Part shown: in pieces, positions 35,644-44,574 of the stretch
How positions within the stretch are numbered: position 1 is the first letter of the stretch
Layout: each line of letters begins with the position of its first letter
Source of the DNA: Pseudomonas rhizosphaerae
GTDB taxonomy: Bacteria > Pseudomonadota > Gammaproteobacteria > Pseudomonadales > Pseudomonadaceae
Direction: 5' to 3'
Length of the DNA stretch: 64,000 nucleotides
Assembly (NCBI RefSeq): GCF_000761155.1
Contig: NZ_CP009533.1
Span: 1,240,001 to 1,304,000, forward strand
Made by a program: the position numbers and the translations under genes
Notes under the pieces: model-generated
Database searches by the model: none
What the model was told of the DNA's origin: nothing
What the model saw: only the letters and a program-made list of their open reading frames with translations

Positions 35644-36395
35644 ATTTGACTGACCCGCGCGATCTGGCGCCGTTGCTCGAGGCCTTTCTGCTGGCCTCCG
35701 GAAAACCTCAATCCCTCGAACGTCTGCATGAACTGTTCGAGGAGGCCGAACGGCCCGAACCGGCGGTGTTCAAGAAGGCTCTGGAAGTGCTCGGCAAGTC
35801 CTGCGACAAGCGCGCTTTCGAATTGGTTGAAGTAGCGTCCGGTTACCGCCTGCAGATTCGCGAGAAATACGCGCCGTGGGTGGGCCGTCTGTGGGAGGAG
35901 CGGCCGCAGCGCTATTCCCGTGCCCTGCTGGAAACCATGGCGTTGATTGCCTATCGCCAACCCATTACCCGCGGCGAGATCGAAGACGTGCGTGGCGTCG
36001 CGGTGAACAGCAATATCGTCAAGACCCTGGTGGAGCGTGAGTGGATCCGTGTGGTGGGTTATCGCGACGTACCGGGTCGGCCGGCGATGTTCGCCACCAC
36101 CAAGGCGTTTCTCGATCACTTCAACCTCAAGAGTCTCGACGAATTGCCGCCGCTGGCGGTTCTGCGCGAGATGGAACCCGAGTCGATCCTCGACGACCAC
36201 GACGAAGACGCGCCGGTGCCCGCTCATCTGCAGGCGTTGGCCGATGCCAGCGAAGAGGGCGAAGGCGAAGCGCCCGTCAAGGACGAAACCAGCTTCCGTT
36301 CGCTGCTGGTGGAGCTCGATTCGATGGAGCAGGGGCTCAAGATCGACTTCGATGATCTGCTCCAAGATCCTGCCAAGACTGACGACGATCGCTGA
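35640..36395 (+). CDS. scpB: Segregation and condensation protein B
   Basis: Protein of 251 residues with two winged-helix domains (LLEAFLLASGKPQSLERLHELF and ALLETMALIAYRQPITRGEIEDVRGVAVNSNIVKTLVEREWIRVVGYRDVPGRPAMFATTKAFLDHFNL). These dimerise and bind the middle of ScpA. An acidic C-terminal tail of about 70 residues is typical of the genus. The start is ATG 35640, overlapping the scpA stop. A REP pair begins shortly after the stop, marking the end of the rnm-yciO-scpA-scpB operon. Confidence 0.9.
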   Translation: MNLTDPRDLAPLLEAFLLASGKPQSLERLHELFEEAERPEPAVFKKALEVLGKSCDKRAFELVEVASGYRLQIREKYAPWVGRLWEERPQRYSRALLETMALIAYRQPITRGEIEDVRGVAVNSNIVKTLVEREWIRVVGYRDVPGRPAMFATTKAFLDHFNLKSLDELPPLAVLREMEPESILDDHDEDAPVPAHLQALADASEEGEGEAPVKDETSFRSLLVELDSMEQGLKIDFDDLLQDPAKTDDDR

Positions 36396-36401
36396 TACCG
36401 C

Positions 36402-36486
36402 GCTGCGCTTTTCGCGGCCACTGACCGCTCCTACAGAGGATGGGGGTATTACGGTAGGAGCGGTCATCGGCCGCGAAAAGGGCAGC
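36402..36486. repeat. REP-like inverted repeat pair (type B)
   Basis: GCTGCGCTTTTCGCGGCCA...TGACCGCTCCTAC on the left pairs with GTAGGAGCGGTCA...GGCCGCGAAAAG...GCAGC on the right. The same type B unit recurs at 44396-44482 and 60937-60994. Confidence 0.8.
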
Positions 36487-36634
36487 GCGGTGTGTCAGGT
36501 TGAGCTGCGGTGCAGTCGCGATCCATGCTCCGCTTGAGTGCATCTGAGGCCTGCAATACCTGAACGACACCCGCCGCCCCACACATTTCCTACCTCTGCT
36601 AGACGCACCAATGCGGACATGGATCGCCCTCCAA

Positions 36635-36692
36635 TGAAGCATTTAATTCATTTAAATTAATTCTTGAAGTATTTGATTCTGAGCTCTAGTCT
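36635..36692 (+). promoter_or_regulatory. Candidate promoter and operator of the 36.7-44.4 kb operon
   Basis: Direct repeats TGAAGCATTTAATTC (36635-36649) and TGAAGTATTTGATTC (36665-36679) differ at two bases and start 30 bases apart, three helical turns. The second copy overlaps a promoter-like pair, TTGAAG (36664-36669) and TAGTCT 17 bases later. The stretch is AT-rich, unlike its surroundings. Repeats overlapping a promoter suggest an operator; the RpiR regulator encoded in the operon is the natural candidate. The rest of the 36487-36759 gap shows nothing else. Confidence 0.45.
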
Positions 36693-36759
36693 CGTTCTCG
36701 ACAGGCCTGCGCAAGCACCCAGGCCGCCATTGGCACTGACGTGAATCGGGGAGCTAGAC

Positions 36760-37536
36760 ATGAGCGTGAAAGTACTTTTGAGCATGGCCATGGCCACTGC
36801 GTTTTCGGCCTCGGCACTGGCGGCCGATTGGACCGTCGGTGCCAACGTCGGCAACGTCCCTTGGGAGTTCCAGGACGCCAAAGGCGACATCGTCGGCTTC
36901 GAAGTCGATGTGGTGAAAGAAGTCGCCAAGCGCGCCGGCAAGACTGTGGAGTTCGTCAACATCCCCTTCAATGGCCTGTTCAGCGCCGTGCAGTCCAAGC
37001 GCGCCGACATCGCCATCTCCTCCATCACCATCACCCCCAAGCGACTTGAATCGGTAGGGTTCGCCCAGCCGTACTACGACAGTGACCAGTCGCTGTCGGT
37101 GCTGACCAAGTCCGGCATCAAGGGTCTGGACGACATGAACGGCAAGGTGGTGGGCGTGGACACCGGTTCGACCGGCGACATGTGGGCCGCCAAGCACCAG
37201 GGCGAGTACAAGTTCAAGGACATCTCGCGCTACGAAGGGCTGTCGCCGGCCATGCTCGATCTGGCGTCCGGGCGCATGGATGGCTACATCAGCGACATTC
37301 CCGCCGTGCTCTATTACATCAAGGACAAGCCGCAGTATGCCGTGGTCGCGCGCATTCCCACTGGCGAGAAGTACTCGCTGATGCACGCCAAGGGCTGGGC
37401 CGAAGGCGAACGCGTGAACACGATCATCAGCGAGATGAAAAAAGACGGCGTGATCGCCGACCTGCACAAGAAGTGGTTCGGTGCAGCCGCCGCGGACGAT
37501 TCCAGCACCGTGAAGGTCGTCGACGTACCCAAGTAA
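36760..37536 (+). CDS. ABC transporter amino-acid-type substrate-binding protein
   Basis: Periplasmic solute-binding protein of 258 residues (SBP family 3, as for polar amino acids). The signal peptide is 1-21, cut after ALA. The mature protein starts ADWTVGANVGNVPWEFQDAKGDIVGFEVDVVKEVAKR, and the family signature GFEVDVVKEVAKRAGK is clear. The ligand is not deducible; substrate lobes of this family bind amino acids, opines and related small cationic or zwitterionic compounds. The start ATG 36760 follows GGGGAG. It heads an operon with permease, ATPase and catabolic genes. Confidence 0.87.
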   Translation: MSVKVLLSMAMATAFSASALAADWTVGANVGNVPWEFQDAKGDIVGFEVDVVKEVAKRAGKTVEFVNIPFNGLFSAVQSKRADIAISSITITPKRLESVGFAQPYYDSDQSLSVLTKSGIKGLDDMNGKVVGVDTGSTGDMWAAKHQGEYKFKDISRYEGLSPAMLDLASGRMDGYISDIPAVLYYIKDKPQYAVVARIPTGEKYSLMHAKGWAEGERVNTIISEMKKDGVIADLHKKWFGAAAADDSSTVKVVDVPK

Positions 37537-37587
37537 GTTCAGCCTTTCGCCCCGCCCGCTACCGGCTCACGACCAAGGGATCCGTTC

Positions 37588-38265
37588 ATGGAGTTGCTAC
37601 ACACATTCTTCAACTGGGACGTGTTCGTCGATGCGCTGCCGTTGATGCTGCGCGGCCTTGGCGTGACCATCGTGCTGGGCGTGGTGAGTATCGTGCTGGG
37701 CCTGGTCGGCGGGTTGCTGCTGGCCATGCTCAGGCTGTATGGCTACACCCCCGTGCGCTGGCTGGCACGGGTCTACATCGATGTTCTGCGCTCGATCCCG
37801 CTGCTGGTATTGCTGGTGCTGATCTACTACGCACTGCCCTTCGTCGGCATTCGCCTGTCTTCCTTCGCTGCCGCGGCGGCCGCGCTGTCTTTGGTGTCGT
37901 GCGCCTATTCGGCGGAGATATTCCGCTCTGGCATCGAGGCCATCCCCAAGGGGCAGTTCGAAGCGGCGGCCTCCCAGGGCATGAGTTTCTTCAACACCAT
38001 GCGTGATGTGATCCTGCCCCAGGCCATGCGCATCGTCCTGCCGCCCATGACCAGCAATTGCATCAACGTCATGAAGGACACCGCGCTGGCCTCGGTGGTG
38101 GCCATGCCCGACCTGCTCAAGCAGGCCACCCAGGCCCAGGCGCTCTCGGCCAATCCCACACCGCTGGTGGGGGCGGCGATCATGTACCTGTTGTTGCTGC
38201 TGCCGCTGGTGCAACTGGTCAGCTGGGTCGAGCGGCGCAACGGCAACGGAGGCAAGCGCACATGA
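37588..38265 (+). CDS. ABC transporter permease, polar amino acid type
   Basis: Integral membrane permease of 225 residues of the HisM/HisQ/GlnP type. About five helices are visible, with [29 protein letters not shown] near the start. The EAA-type loop [37 protein letters not shown] (about 114-150) contacts the ATPase. Only one permease gene is present, so it probably works as a homodimer. It lies 51 bases after the binding-protein gene and its stop overlaps the ATPase start. Confidence 0.88.
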   Translation: MELLHTFFNWDVFVDALPLMLRGLGVTIVLGVVSIVLGLVGGLLLAMLRLYGYTPVRWLARVYIDVLRSIPLLVLLVLIYYALPFVGIRLSSFAAAAAALSLVSCAYSAEIFRSGIEAIPKGQFEAAASQGMSFFNTMRDVILPQAMRIVLPPMTSNCINVMKDTALASVVAMPDLLKQATQAQALSANPTPLVGAAIMYLLLLLPLVQLVSWVERRNGNGGKRT

Positions 38266-38996
38266 GCAACGTCATCGAAATCGAACGGCTTGACAAATTC
38301 TACGGGCCTTTCCAGGCCCTCAGCGATATTAACCTGACCGTCGCCCAGGGCGAGGTGGTGGTGATTCTCGGGCCATCGGGGTCGGGCAAATCCACCCTGA
38401 TCCGCTGCATCAACCTGCTCGAACCCTATCAGGGCGGCGATATCCGGGTGTCCGGACAACGCGTGGAAACCGGCGCCAAACTCGCCGGGATCCGCTGCGA
38501 AGTGGGCATGGTCTTTCAGAACTTCAACCTCTATCCGCATCTCACCGTGCTGGCCAACGTGGTCCTGGCACCGGTGCGGGTGCGCGGCATGAATCGACGC
38601 GATGCACAGGAGCGCGCGCGGCTGCTGTTGGAAAAGGTCGGCATGGCCGCTCACGCCGACAAGTATCCCAGCCAGTTGTCCGGCGGCCAGCAACAGCGGG
38701 TCGCGATTGCTCGGACCATGGCCATGGAGCCGCGGGTGATCCTGTTCGACGAACCGACCTCGGCGCTGGACCCGGAGATGGTCGGCGAAGTGCTCGACGT
38801 GATGCAGAACCTGGCGCGCTCCGGCGTGACCATGATCGTGGTGACCCACGAGATGGGCTTCGCGCGCAAGGTCGCCGACCGGGTGATCTTCATGGAAACC
38901 GGCCGCATCATCGAACAGAACGCTCCGCAGGCATTCTTCACTGCGCCGCAGGAACCTCGAACCCAGGCATTCCTGCAGGCCATCCTGCACCACTGA
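38262..38996 (+). CDS. ABC transporter ATP-binding protein, polar amino acid type
   Basis: ATPase of 244 residues. Walker [10 protein letters not shown] is near 39-47, the Q-loop ([13 protein letters not shown]) near 86, the signature [13 protein letters not shown] near 141-153, Walker [15 protein letters not shown] near 161-174 and the switch His in VVTHEMGF near 198. This is the GlnQ/HisP group. ATG 38262 overlaps the permease stop by four bases. It energises uptake of the operon's unknown substrate. Confidence 0.92.
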   Translation: MSNVIEIERLDKFYGPFQALSDINLTVAQGEVVVILGPSGSGKSTLIRCINLLEPYQGGDIRVSGQRVETGAKLAGIRCEVGMVFQNFNLYPHLTVLANVVLAPVRVRGMNRRDAQERARLLLEKVGMAAHADKYPSQLSGGQQQRVAIARTMAMEPRVILFDEPTSALDPEMVGEVLDVMQNLARSGVTMIVVTHEMGFARKVADRVIFMETGRIIEQNAPQAFFTAPQEPRTQAFLQAILHH

Positions 38997-39033
38997 AATG
39001 CTCGGCACCCAACAAGCAACCGGGAGACTCACT

Positions 39034-40281
39034 TTGACTGCCCTCGATATCGACTACGTTCGTAGCCAATTCCCTGCACTCGCCGACGGCTACGGCTACC
39101 TGGACAATGCCGGCGGCTCGGCGGTGCTCAAGCCGGTGGCCGAGCGCATCACCGAGTACCTGCTCAACCACGCGGTGCAACTGGGCGCCTCGTACGCGCC
39201 ATCGGTCAAGGCCGGTGAGAAAGTGCTGGAAGCACGCGCTTCGGTGGCCCAGCTGATCAACGCCCGGCATTCGGAAGAGTGTGTGATGGCTGGTTCGACC
39301 ACGCTGCTGCTGCAGTTGCTGGCACGGGCCATTGCGCCGTCGATCGGCGCGGGCAACGAGATCATCGTCACCCACAGCGATCATGAAGCCAATATCGGCC
39401 CATGGCAGCGTCTGTGCGAAGAACGCGGGGCTACGCTGCGCGTATGGTCGGTGGATTCGTCCACGCTAGAGCTGGAGCTGCAAGACCTGGAGGCACTGCT
39501 GGGACCGCGCACCCGTTACGTGGCGATGACCCACGCGTCGAACATTCTGGGCAGCGTCAACCCTGTCGCCCAGGTCGCCGAGCGTGTGCACGCCTGCGGT
39601 GCGAAGCTGGTGGTGGACGCGGTGGCGTACGCCCCGCACCGCCTGGTCGACGTGCAGGCCAGCGGCGCCGACTACTACGTGTTCAGTTTCTACAAGGTCT
39701 TCGGCCCGCATTTCGCGGTGCTGTGGGGCAAGCGCGAACTGCTGCTGGAACTGCCCAGCCTCAACCACTTCTTCATCGGCCAGGACGTGCTGCCCTACAA
39801 ACTGCAGCCGGGCAACGTCAACTACGAGTTGTCTTACGGCTGCATGGGCATCAGCGACTACCTGCTCGACATCGGCCAGCGCCTGGGCGCCGAAGGCAGC
39901 GAGCGGCAGATCATGCAGGCAGCCTTCGATGCGTTCGAAGTGCAGGAGAACGGGCTCGCCGAGATTCTGCTGGGCTATCTGCGCGAGGCCGACGGCGTAC
40001 GCATCATCGGCAAGCCGCGCGTGACCGCAGGTGGCCGGGTGCCGACCATCAGTTTCGTGGTCGAGGGCGTGCAGTCCGAAGCGATCGTGCGTCGGGTCGA
40101 TGCAGCGCGAATCGGCATCCGTTTTGGTGACTTCTACGCCCGTCACTTGATCGAAGCACTGGGCCTGGCGCCTCAGGGCGGGGTGGTGCGTGTTTCCATT
40201 GCGCACTACAACACCGTCGACGAAATGACCCGGCTGGTGGAATGCCTGGCCCATGCCATCGCAGAACTGCGTCCGCGCTGA
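39034..40281 (+). CDS. Class V aminotransferase-fold PLP enzyme (cysteine desulfurase-like)
   Basis: PLP-dependent enzyme of 415 residues. YGYLDNAGGSAVLKPV near the start, the cofactor aspartate in VVDAVAYAPHR (about 206) and the Schiff-base lysine in SFYKVFGPH (Lys221) place it in the NifS-like fold, in the 'cysteine desulfurase-like' group whose members include lyases and epimerases. The catalytic desulfurase loop cysteine of true NifS/IscS is not obvious, so the reaction is open. The likely start is TTG 39034, with GGGAGA six to seven bases upstream; an in-frame ATG at 38998 has no ribosome site. It lies within the transporter/hydantoinase operon. Confidence 0.8.
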   Translation: MTALDIDYVRSQFPALADGYGYLDNAGGSAVLKPVAERITEYLLNHAVQLGASYAPSVKAGEKVLEARASVAQLINARHSEECVMAGSTTLLLQLLARAIAPSIGAGNEIIVTHSDHEANIGPWQRLCEERGATLRVWSVDSSTLELELQDLEALLGPRTRYVAMTHASNILGSVNPVAQVAERVHACGAKLVVDAVAYAPHRLVDVQASGADYYVFSFYKVFGPHFAVLWGKRELLLELPSLNHFFIGQDVLPYKLQPGNVNYELSYGCMGISDYLLDIGQRLGAEGSERQIMQAAFDAFEVQENGLAEILLGYLREADGVRIIGKPRVTAGGRVPTISFVVEGVQSEAIVRRVDAARIGIRFGDFYARHLIEALGLAPQGGVVRVSIAHYNTVDEMTRLVECLAHAIAELRPR

Positions 40282-40286
40282 CCGTC

Positions 40287-40334
40287 ATCGAGCTACCGAA
40301 CCATTGAGCCATAGAACCATCGAGCCACAGAACC
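40287..40334 (+). repeat. Three tandem 16-bp repeats ending at the rpiR start codon
   Basis: The unit ATYGAGCYAYMGAACC occurs at 40287-40302, 40303-40318 and 40319-40334; the next base is the A of the ATG. The array fills the whole gap between the aminotransferase stop and the regulator and provides no Shine-Dalgarno sequence. Confidence 0.8.
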
Positions 40335-41192
40335 ATGCCATTACCGCACACCCTTGAAGAGCTGCGCAGCGCCATCGCCGTCGGCCAGGACAAACTCACC
40401 GCGCGCATGCGCGATGCCGCGCAGTACGTGATCGAGCACCCCCATGACGTGGCGCTCAACACGGTCGCCGCCCTGGCGACGCGTTCGCAGATTCCCGCTT
40501 CGGCGTTCATTCGCCTGGCCCAGGCCCTGGGCTATGGCGGCTTCAGCGACCTGCAGCGCGTGTGCAAGGCGCCGTTGGAAAAGGCCGGGCAGGGCAGCTT
40601 CAAGGAGCGTATCCGCCACTATCGCGGCGAGCAGTTGCTGGACGATCCGACCGACGTGGGCGCCATGCTGGGCGCCTTCAGCCGGGCCAATATCGTCTCC
40701 CTCGAACACCTCGCCGAAGGGCAGCAGGCGCAGGCGCTGGAACAGGCCATCGCCCTGCTGCAGCAGGCGCGGACCACCTTCGTGGTGGGCATGCGCCGCT
40801 CGTTTCCCATGGCCGCCTACCTCAGCTATGCCTTGAGCCGGGTCGGCCGCCGCGCCGTGCACATCAGCGGCCTGGGCGGCAGCCTGCGCGAGCAGGTGGG
40901 GGCGCTGCATGGCGACGACGTGCTGGTGGCCGTCAGCTTTCCGCCCTATGCCCAGGAAACCATCGACGCCTGCAACCAGGCAGTGGCTGCCGGCACGCCG
41001 ATCGTCGCCATCACCGACAGCCTGCTCAGCCCTATCGGCCAGTGCGCTTCGGTGATGATCGAAGTCGACGACGCCGAACTGCTCGGGTTCCGCTCGCTGA
41101 CCGCGGCGTTCTGCGTCGCCCAGACACTGGCCATGGGCCTGGCCTTCGGTGATGGCCGCGACCATGAAGCCCTGAAAGACATCGACTGCTGA
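40335..41192 (+). CDS. MurR/RpiR-family transcriptional regulator with SIS domain
   Basis: Regulator of 285 residues. The N-terminal helix-turn-helix (about 1-75) reads KLTARMRDAAQYVIEHPHDVALNTVAALATRSQIPASAFIRLAQALGYGGFSDLQ. The SIS domain (about 125-255) has TTFVVGMRRSFPMAAYLSYAL and VSFPPYAQETIDACNQAV. SIS domains usually sense phosphosugars, but RpiR proteins also control amine and amino-acid catabolism. Its place inside the operon argues that it controls the surrounding genes, and the direct repeats at 36635-36679 are the candidate sites. No ribosome site precedes the ATG; tandem repeats abut it. Confidence 0.86.
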   Translation: MPLPHTLEELRSAIAVGQDKLTARMRDAAQYVIEHPHDVALNTVAALATRSQIPASAFIRLAQALGYGGFSDLQRVCKAPLEKAGQGSFKERIRHYRGEQLLDDPTDVGAMLGAFSRANIVSLEHLAEGQQAQALEQAIALLQQARTTFVVGMRRSFPMAAYLSYALSRVGRRAVHISGLGGSLREQVGALHGDDVLVAVSFPPYAQETIDACNQAVAAGTPIVAITDSLLSPIGQCASVMIEVDDAELLGFRSLTAAFCVAQTLAMGLAFGDGRDHEALKDIDC

Positions 41193-41237
41193 GGCCCCAG
41201 GCCCGGTATTTTGCCCAACCTGCTGGAGAGCCGTACC

Positions 41238-42146
41238 GTGACATCACCCCTCAGAGACTTGGTCGGTTATGGCCAGCAACGCCCCCAAGGTACCTGGCCC
41301 AATGGCGCCCGGCTGGCGATCAGCCTGGTCATCAACTATGAGGAAGGCTCCGAGCGTTCCCTGGCCATGGGCGACCCTGACCAGGAGAGCATGACCGAGT
41401 GGGGCAGCTATCAGTTTCCCGATGGCGTACGCAACCTAGCCATGGAGTCGATGTACGAATACGGTTCGCGGGTCGGCATCTGGCGAATTCTGGAGATTTT
41501 GCGGAAGGCCGACGTGCCGTCCACCTTCCATGCCTGCGCGGTGGCGTTCGAGCAGAATCCCGACGTCGCCCGCGCGGCGGTCGAGCTGGGTCATGAAGTG
41601 TGCAGCCACGGCTACCGTTGGGAAGAAGTGTTCCGCCTCACCGAAGACCAGGAGCGAGAGCACATCCGCCTGGCCATCGAATCGTTCCAGCGCACCTGTG
41701 GCAAGCGTCCGGTGGGCTGGTACTGCCGCTATGGCGCCAGCGTGCGGACCCGTCGCCTGGTGGCCGAGGAGGGCGGTTTCCTCTACGACTCGGACGCCTA
41801 CAACGATGACGTGCCGTACTTCGTCGACGTGGAAGGCAAGCGCCACCTGGTGGTGCCGTACACCAGTGACGTCAACGACTTCCGTTACTGGAATTCACCG
41901 GGCCTTTCCCAGGCTTCGGATTTTCTCGAGTACATGAAGGAAAGCTTCGAGGTGCTGCACGAGGAGTCCGCGAATGGCCTGCGCATGATGTCCGTCGGCC
42001 TGCACCCGCGCATGGTCGGACGCCCAGGCCGGGTGCGCGCCCTGCAGAAGTTCATCGAATACGCCCAGGGCCATGAAGGCGTCTGGTTCGCCACCCGCGA
42101 ACAGATCGCCCAGGCCTGGCTGGAACGCGATGCCGCTGGGGTGTGA
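41238..42146 (+). CDS. PuuE-like polysaccharide-deacetylase-fold amidohydrolase (allantoinase/imidase group)
   Basis: Protein of 302 residues. PLRDLVGYGQQRPQGTWPNGARLAISLVINYEEGSERS is the N-terminus of the PuuE group, and LGHEVCSHGYRWEEV carries the metal-site histidine region of the deacetylase (CE4-like) fold. Known relatives open allantoin (PuuE) or cyclic imides. With a hydantoinase encoded next door and no other purine genes, an imide or hydantoin ring is a more likely substrate than allantoin; this is inference. The start is GTG 41238 with GGAGAG nine bases upstream; an in-frame TTG at 41211 lacks a site. Confidence 0.8.
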   Translation: MTSPLRDLVGYGQQRPQGTWPNGARLAISLVINYEEGSERSLAMGDPDQESMTEWGSYQFPDGVRNLAMESMYEYGSRVGIWRILEILRKADVPSTFHACAVAFEQNPDVARAAVELGHEVCSHGYRWEEVFRLTEDQEREHIRLAIESFQRTCGKRPVGWYCRYGASVRTRRLVAEEGGFLYDSDAYNDDVPYFVDVEGKRHLVVPYTSDVNDFRYWNSPGLSQASDFLEYMKESFEVLHEESANGLRMMSVGLHPRMVGRPGRVRALQKFIEYAQGHEGVWFATREQIAQAWLERDAAGV

Positions 42147-42210
42147 ATTCACGCCGTGGTGAATCGGACACGGCGTGCGCCGTCTCGGCTACTGCTTGAA
42201 GAGGCTTGAT

Positions 42211-43647
42211 ATGCAACCTTTCGATACGGTTATTCGCAACGCTCGCGTGGTCACTGCCGCAGACACCTTCACCAGTGACATCGGCATTCGCGACGGGCGC
42301 ATCGTCGCCCTGGCGTTGGACTTGCCCCCAGGCCTCAAGGAAATCGATGCCGCAGGTCGGCATGTGACCCCAGGCGGCATCGACAGCCATGTGCACCTGG
42401 ACCAGCCCACCGGTGACGGCTCGGTCATGGCCGATGACTTCTTCAGCGGCACGGTGTCCGCAGCCTGTGGCGGAACCACCACGGTGATTCCGTTCGCCTG
42501 CCAGCAAAAGGGCGAAACCCTGCGCGCGGCGGTGGACGACTACCATCGTCGTGCCGGCGACAAACCGGTGATCGACTACGCCTTCCACCTGATCGTCACC
42601 GACCCCACCCCCGAGGTCTTGCGTGAAGAACTGCCCGCGCTGATTGCCGAAGGCTACACTTCGTTCAAGATCTACATGACCTACGACGCGCTGAAACTGA
42701 GCGATCGGGAGATTCTCGAAACCCTCTCCGTGGCGCGCCGCGAAGGCGCCATGGTCATGTTGCATGCCGAGAACAGCGACTGCATCGCCTGGCTCACCGA
42801 GCGCTTGCTGGCGGCCGGGCTCAGCGCGCCGCGCTACCATGCCAGCTCCCGGCCGATGCTGGTGGAGCGCGAGGCCACTCATCGCGCCATTGCCCTGGCC
42901 GAACTGGTGGATGTGCCCATTCTGATCGTGCACGTGTCAGGTCGCGAGGCCGTGGAGCAGATTCGCTGGGCGCAGAGCCACGGCTTGAAGGTCTACGCCG
43001 AAACCTGCCCGCAATACCTGTTCCTGACCGCCGATTCTCTGGGCTGCGACGACAGCTTCGAAGGCGCCAAATGCATCTGCAGCCCACCGCCGCGTGATGC
43101 CGCGAACCAGCAGGTGATCTGGGATGGGCTGGAAAACGGCTCGTTCGAGATCTTCTCGTCCGACCATGCGCCGTTTCGCTACGACGGTCCCGACGGCAAG
43201 AAGGCCCATGGCGAGCACGTCTCGTTCGACAAGGTCGCCAACGGTATTCCCGGCGTCGAAACGCGCATGGCGCTGTTATGGTCCGAAGGTGTGCGCACTG
43301 GCCGCATCACCCCGCAGAGCTTCGTCGCGCTGACCTCGACCAATGCGGCGAAGATGTACGGGCTGTACCCGCGCAAGGGCAGCATCGCCATCGGCGCGGA
43401 TGCCGACCTGGTGATCTGGGATGAAGGGCAGCCGGTGTCGATCAGCAACGAGATGCTGCACCACAACGTCGACTACACCCCCTACGCCGGCATGCAGCTG
43501 AGCGCCTGGCCGGCCATCACGCTGTCGCGCGGCGATGTAGTGTGGGACGGCGAGCCTCGCGGCGAAGCGGGCCGTGGCCAGTTTCTGCCGTGCGAGCGTC
43601 CGGCCCCGGCGCAGGTCCGCCGGCGCAAGACCGAGTTGCCGCTGTGA
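42211..43647 (+). CDS. Dihydropyrimidinase / hydantoinase
   Basis: Amidohydrolase of 478 residues with a binuclear metal centre. HxH is His60/His62 in GGIDSHVHLDQP, the carbamylated lysine is Lys153 in SFKIYMTYD, further metal histidines are in MLHAENSD and LIVHVSG, and the catalytic Asp is in SSDHAPF. Enzymes of this family hydrolyse six- and five-membered cyclic ureides and some cyclic imides. The N-carbamoyl-amide hydrolase usually found next to hydantoinases is absent, so the product fate differs from standard pyrimidine breakdown. The start is ATG 42211 with GAGG upstream. The stop overlaps the next GTG start. Confidence 0.88.
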   Translation: MQPFDTVIRNARVVTAADTFTSDIGIRDGRIVALALDLPPGLKEIDAAGRHVTPGGIDSHVHLDQPTGDGSVMADDFFSGTVSAACGGTTTVIPFACQQKGETLRAAVDDYHRRAGDKPVIDYAFHLIVTDPTPEVLREELPALIAEGYTSFKIYMTYDALKLSDREILETLSVARREGAMVMLHAENSDCIAWLTERLLAAGLSAPRYHASSRPMLVEREATHRAIALAELVDVPILIVHVSGREAVEQIRWAQSHGLKVYAETCPQYLFLTADSLGCDDSFEGAKCICSPPPRDAANQQVIWDGLENGSFEIFSSDHAPFRYDGPDGKKAHGEHVSFDKVANGIPGVETRMALLWSEGVRTGRITPQSFVALTSTNAAKMYGLYPRKGSIAIGADADLVIWDEGQPVSISNEMLHHNVDYTPYAGMQLSAWPAITLSRGDVVWDGEPRGEAGRGQFLPCERPAPAQVRRRKTELPL

Positions 43648-44390
43648 GCGCGGTGCAGCAGGTAGCAGCCAGCCTGATTCGTGCCTGGCAGACGCACCAG
43701 CGCCAGCCCACCGAAGGCCTGCTGCTGGATAACGAGGGCCAGGCTTATGAAGTGCAGCGGCAGGTGGCCGCTGCACTGGGGTGGTTCGACCAGGCCCCCG
43801 CGCGCGCGTGGAAACTGGGCGGCGCGCCAGGCGGCTTGATCAGCGCCGCGGGCGTGCCGGCTGATGCCGTGCATCCCTCGGGCTGGCAGGTGCCCCCGGG
43901 CCATTGCCACGGCTTGGGTATCGAAGGCGAACTGTTCGTGCGGTTGTCCCGGGATCTGGACGAGCACACCGATCTGGCGACGGCCTACGCCGCCATCGAT
44001 GCCTGGATGCCGGGCATCGAGTTGTGCGACACACGCTGGGTGCAGGGCGCGCAGGCCGATGCGCTGCTGCGCCTGGCAGATCAACAGCTGAACCGCGCCT
44101 TGATCGTCGGTGAGCCGGTGTCGCTGTCGGCGCTGCCCGACTGGACCGTGCAGAGCGCGACCCTGAGCGTCGACGGCGAACAGGTGGTTGTGAGCAGCGG
44201 CAGCCATCCGTTCGTCGAACCGCTGAACTCCCTGCCTTGGCTGGCACGGCATGCCGCTGCCTTGGGCAATCCACTGCGAGCAGGCGATCTGATTGCGACT
44301 GGAAGCTGGACCGGCATCCATTGGGCACACATAAACGCCCAGATAAAAGTCGAATTCCCCGGCATCGGCAGTGTGACGCTCGCCACCTGA
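43644..44390 (+). CDS. FAH-fold 2-keto-4-pentenoate hydratase-like protein
   Basis: Protein of 248 residues. The N-terminal part resembles the cap of 2-oxopent-4-enoate hydratases (ASLIRAWQTHQRQPTEGLL). The core has GLGIEGELFVRLSRDL (metal-binding Glu), MPGIELCDTRW and a terminal GDLIATGSWTGIH, the family's GT-G loop. Relatives add water to or decarboxylate 2-oxo acids. The start is GTG 43644, overlapping the hydantoinase stop (GTGA). It ends the operon; a type B REP pair starts six bases later. The role in this pathway is unknown. Confidence 0.78.
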   Translation: MSAVQQVAASLIRAWQTHQRQPTEGLLLDNEGQAYEVQRQVAAALGWFDQAPARAWKLGGAPGGLISAAGVPADAVHPSGWQVPPGHCHGLGIEGELFVRLSRDLDEHTDLATAYAAIDAWMPGIELCDTRWVQGAQADALLRLADQQLNRALIVGEPVSLSALPDWTVQSATLSVDGEQVVVSSGSHPFVEPLNSLPWLARHAAALGNPLRAGDLIATGSWTGIHWAHINAQIKVEFPGIGSVTLAT

Positions 44391-44395
44391 CACTC

Positions 44396-44482
44396 GTGGG
44401 AGCGGTCATCGGCCGCGAAAAGAGCACCGCGTAGTACCTGACCGGCTGCGGTGAGCCCTTCGCGGCCACGGACCGCTCCCAC
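44396..44482. repeat. REP-like inverted repeat pair (type B)
   Basis: GTGGGAGCGGTCATCGGCC with GCGAAAAG on the left and CTTCGCGGCCACGGACCGCTCCCAC on the right, oriented opposite to the pair at 36402-36486. It follows the last gene of the operon. Confidence 0.8.
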
Positions 44483-44574
44483 AGGAGCTCGGTTTCCACC
44501 GGTCACCGCCCCCGCGCATTCGCCGATAAAAAAGAGTAGAGTGGCGCGCTTTTCCGATCTGCCCAAAGTTTTTC

